This document shows, piece by piece, positions 63,655 through 64,000 of a stretch of DNA of 64,000 nt. The notes under the pieces were generated by a model. That model saw nothing but the letters and a program-made list of their open reading frames with translations, made no database searches and was not told the DNA's origin. The stretch spans positions 1-64,000 of the forward strand of contig CAHJWM010000027.1 of the NCBI GenBank assembly GCA_903642325.1, given 5' to 3'. Both the position numbers and the translations under genes were made by a program. This stretch comes from Myxococcales bacterium. GTDB taxonomy: Bacteria; Myxococcota_A; Polyangia; Polyangiales; Polyangiaceae. Within the stretch, counting starts at the first letter, position 1, and each line of letters begins with the position of its first letter.

Positions 63655-64000
63655 TCAGGTGAGGGCCTGGCGCCGTTGCTGAACCAGCGCTGCAGCGAAC
63701 ACGAGCATGCCTCCTAGCGCGAGCAAAGTCCCTACCCACCCGGTGGATGTCCACCCGTAGCCGGCGGCAATGGCGACGCCGCCGAGCCAAGCGCCGAGCG
63801 CGTTTGCGACATTGAACGCTGAATGCATGAGCGCGGCGGCGAGCGTTTGCGCGTCGCCCGCTACGTCCATCAACCGGATCTGAAGCGCGGGCGCGATCGC
63901 CACGATGGTACCGAGAGCGAACACGTTGCAGCAGATGGCGACCGCATGCGGCGCCGTGAAGACGACCGCGGTCATCACCAACGCGTCCCACACCAAGATG
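63655..64000 (-). CDS. MFS transporter, C-terminal part (runs off right edge)
   Basis: About 115 residues of the C-terminal half of a major facilitator: helices VAICCNVFALGTIVAIAPAL, the motif LMDVAGDAQTLAAALMHSAF, NVANALGAWLGGVAIAAGYG and WVGTLLALGGMLVFAAALV. This combination is typical of the AraJ/YdhP sugar or drug exporter subgroup. The N terminus lies beyond the window, as the frame is open to the last base. It faces the MBL lipoprotein gene (121 bases between ends). Confidence 0.85.
   Translation of the reverse strand, partial: ILVWDALVMTAVVFTAPHAVAICCNVFALGTIVAIAPALQIRLMDVAGDAQTLAAALMHSAFNVANALGAWLGGVAIAAGYGWTSTGWVGTLLALGGMLVFAAALVQQRRQALT

Overview
The window is about 64 kb of GC-rich DNA and suggests a myxobacterium (Myxococcota, probably a Polyangium-type lineage). 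The evidence is the style of the genes: secreted lipoproteins with long Gly/Ala/Ser linkers after the lipobox (left edge, 40.3 kb, 62.4 kb), a Ser/Thr protein kinase with a TPR tail downstream of an ECF sigma factor, TonB-dependent receptors with extra N-terminal domains, and many one-component regulators. No rRNA, tRNA, CRISPR array, integrase or intact insertion sequence was seen. The taxon is an inference from style, not from a marker gene.

Layout: 0-2 kb, edge of a repeat-linker lipoprotein and gene remnants. 2.2-6 kb, a three-subunit molybdenum aldehyde oxidoreductase (paoABC type). 7-9.8 kb, TetR/zinc alcohol dehydrogenase pair and a LysR regulator. 9.8-16 kb, a tightly overlapping five-gene operon (flavoprotein monooxygenase, FMN hydroxy-acid oxidase, P450, haem-oxygenase-like di-iron oxidase, cation/proton antiporter), probably an uncharacterised oxidative pathway. 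16-18 kb, decayed genes. 18.1-28.4 kb, a co-directional ion-transport block: CPA1 antiporter, MscS channel, a 1018-codon membrane coiled-coil/ATPase protein, a secreted beta-rich protein and a ClC transporter. 28.7-30.7 kb, a broken GNAT-toxin gene and a TetR/SDR pair. 31-34.4 kb, ECF sigma factor plus kinase-TPR operon. 35-41 kb, lipoproteins, a small outer-membrane barrel, a TPR/winged-helix regulator with a beta-propeller protein, and DUF899 with a small membrane protein. 41-45 kb, FAD monooxygenase/TetR and an NmrA-like reductase next to a deleted LysR gene. 45-50.2 kb, an RND efflux operon with two adaptors. 51-52.8 kb, GNAT remnant, VOC protein and WYL regulator. 53-61 kb, an ExbB-ExbD-TonB-TonB-dependent receptor-lipoprotein operon divergent from a two-component system. 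62.4-64 kb, a lipoprotein metallo-beta-lactamase-fold enzyme and the edge of an MFS transporter.

The most notable items are: (i) the MscS + membrane ATPase + secreted barrel-like protein set, which looks like a split, ATPase-coupled mechanosensitive assembly, and whose ATPase gene carries an in-frame TAG inside a clear signal peptide; (ii) the five-gene oxidase operon; (iii) a previously unlabelled ~55-bp interspersed repeat with four good copies, all in spaces between genes; (iv) an unusually high number of broken genes, several differing from an intact reading by one base, so either real decay or assembly error must be considered; (v) clear operator-like palindromes in the TetR- and LysR-type divergent promoters.
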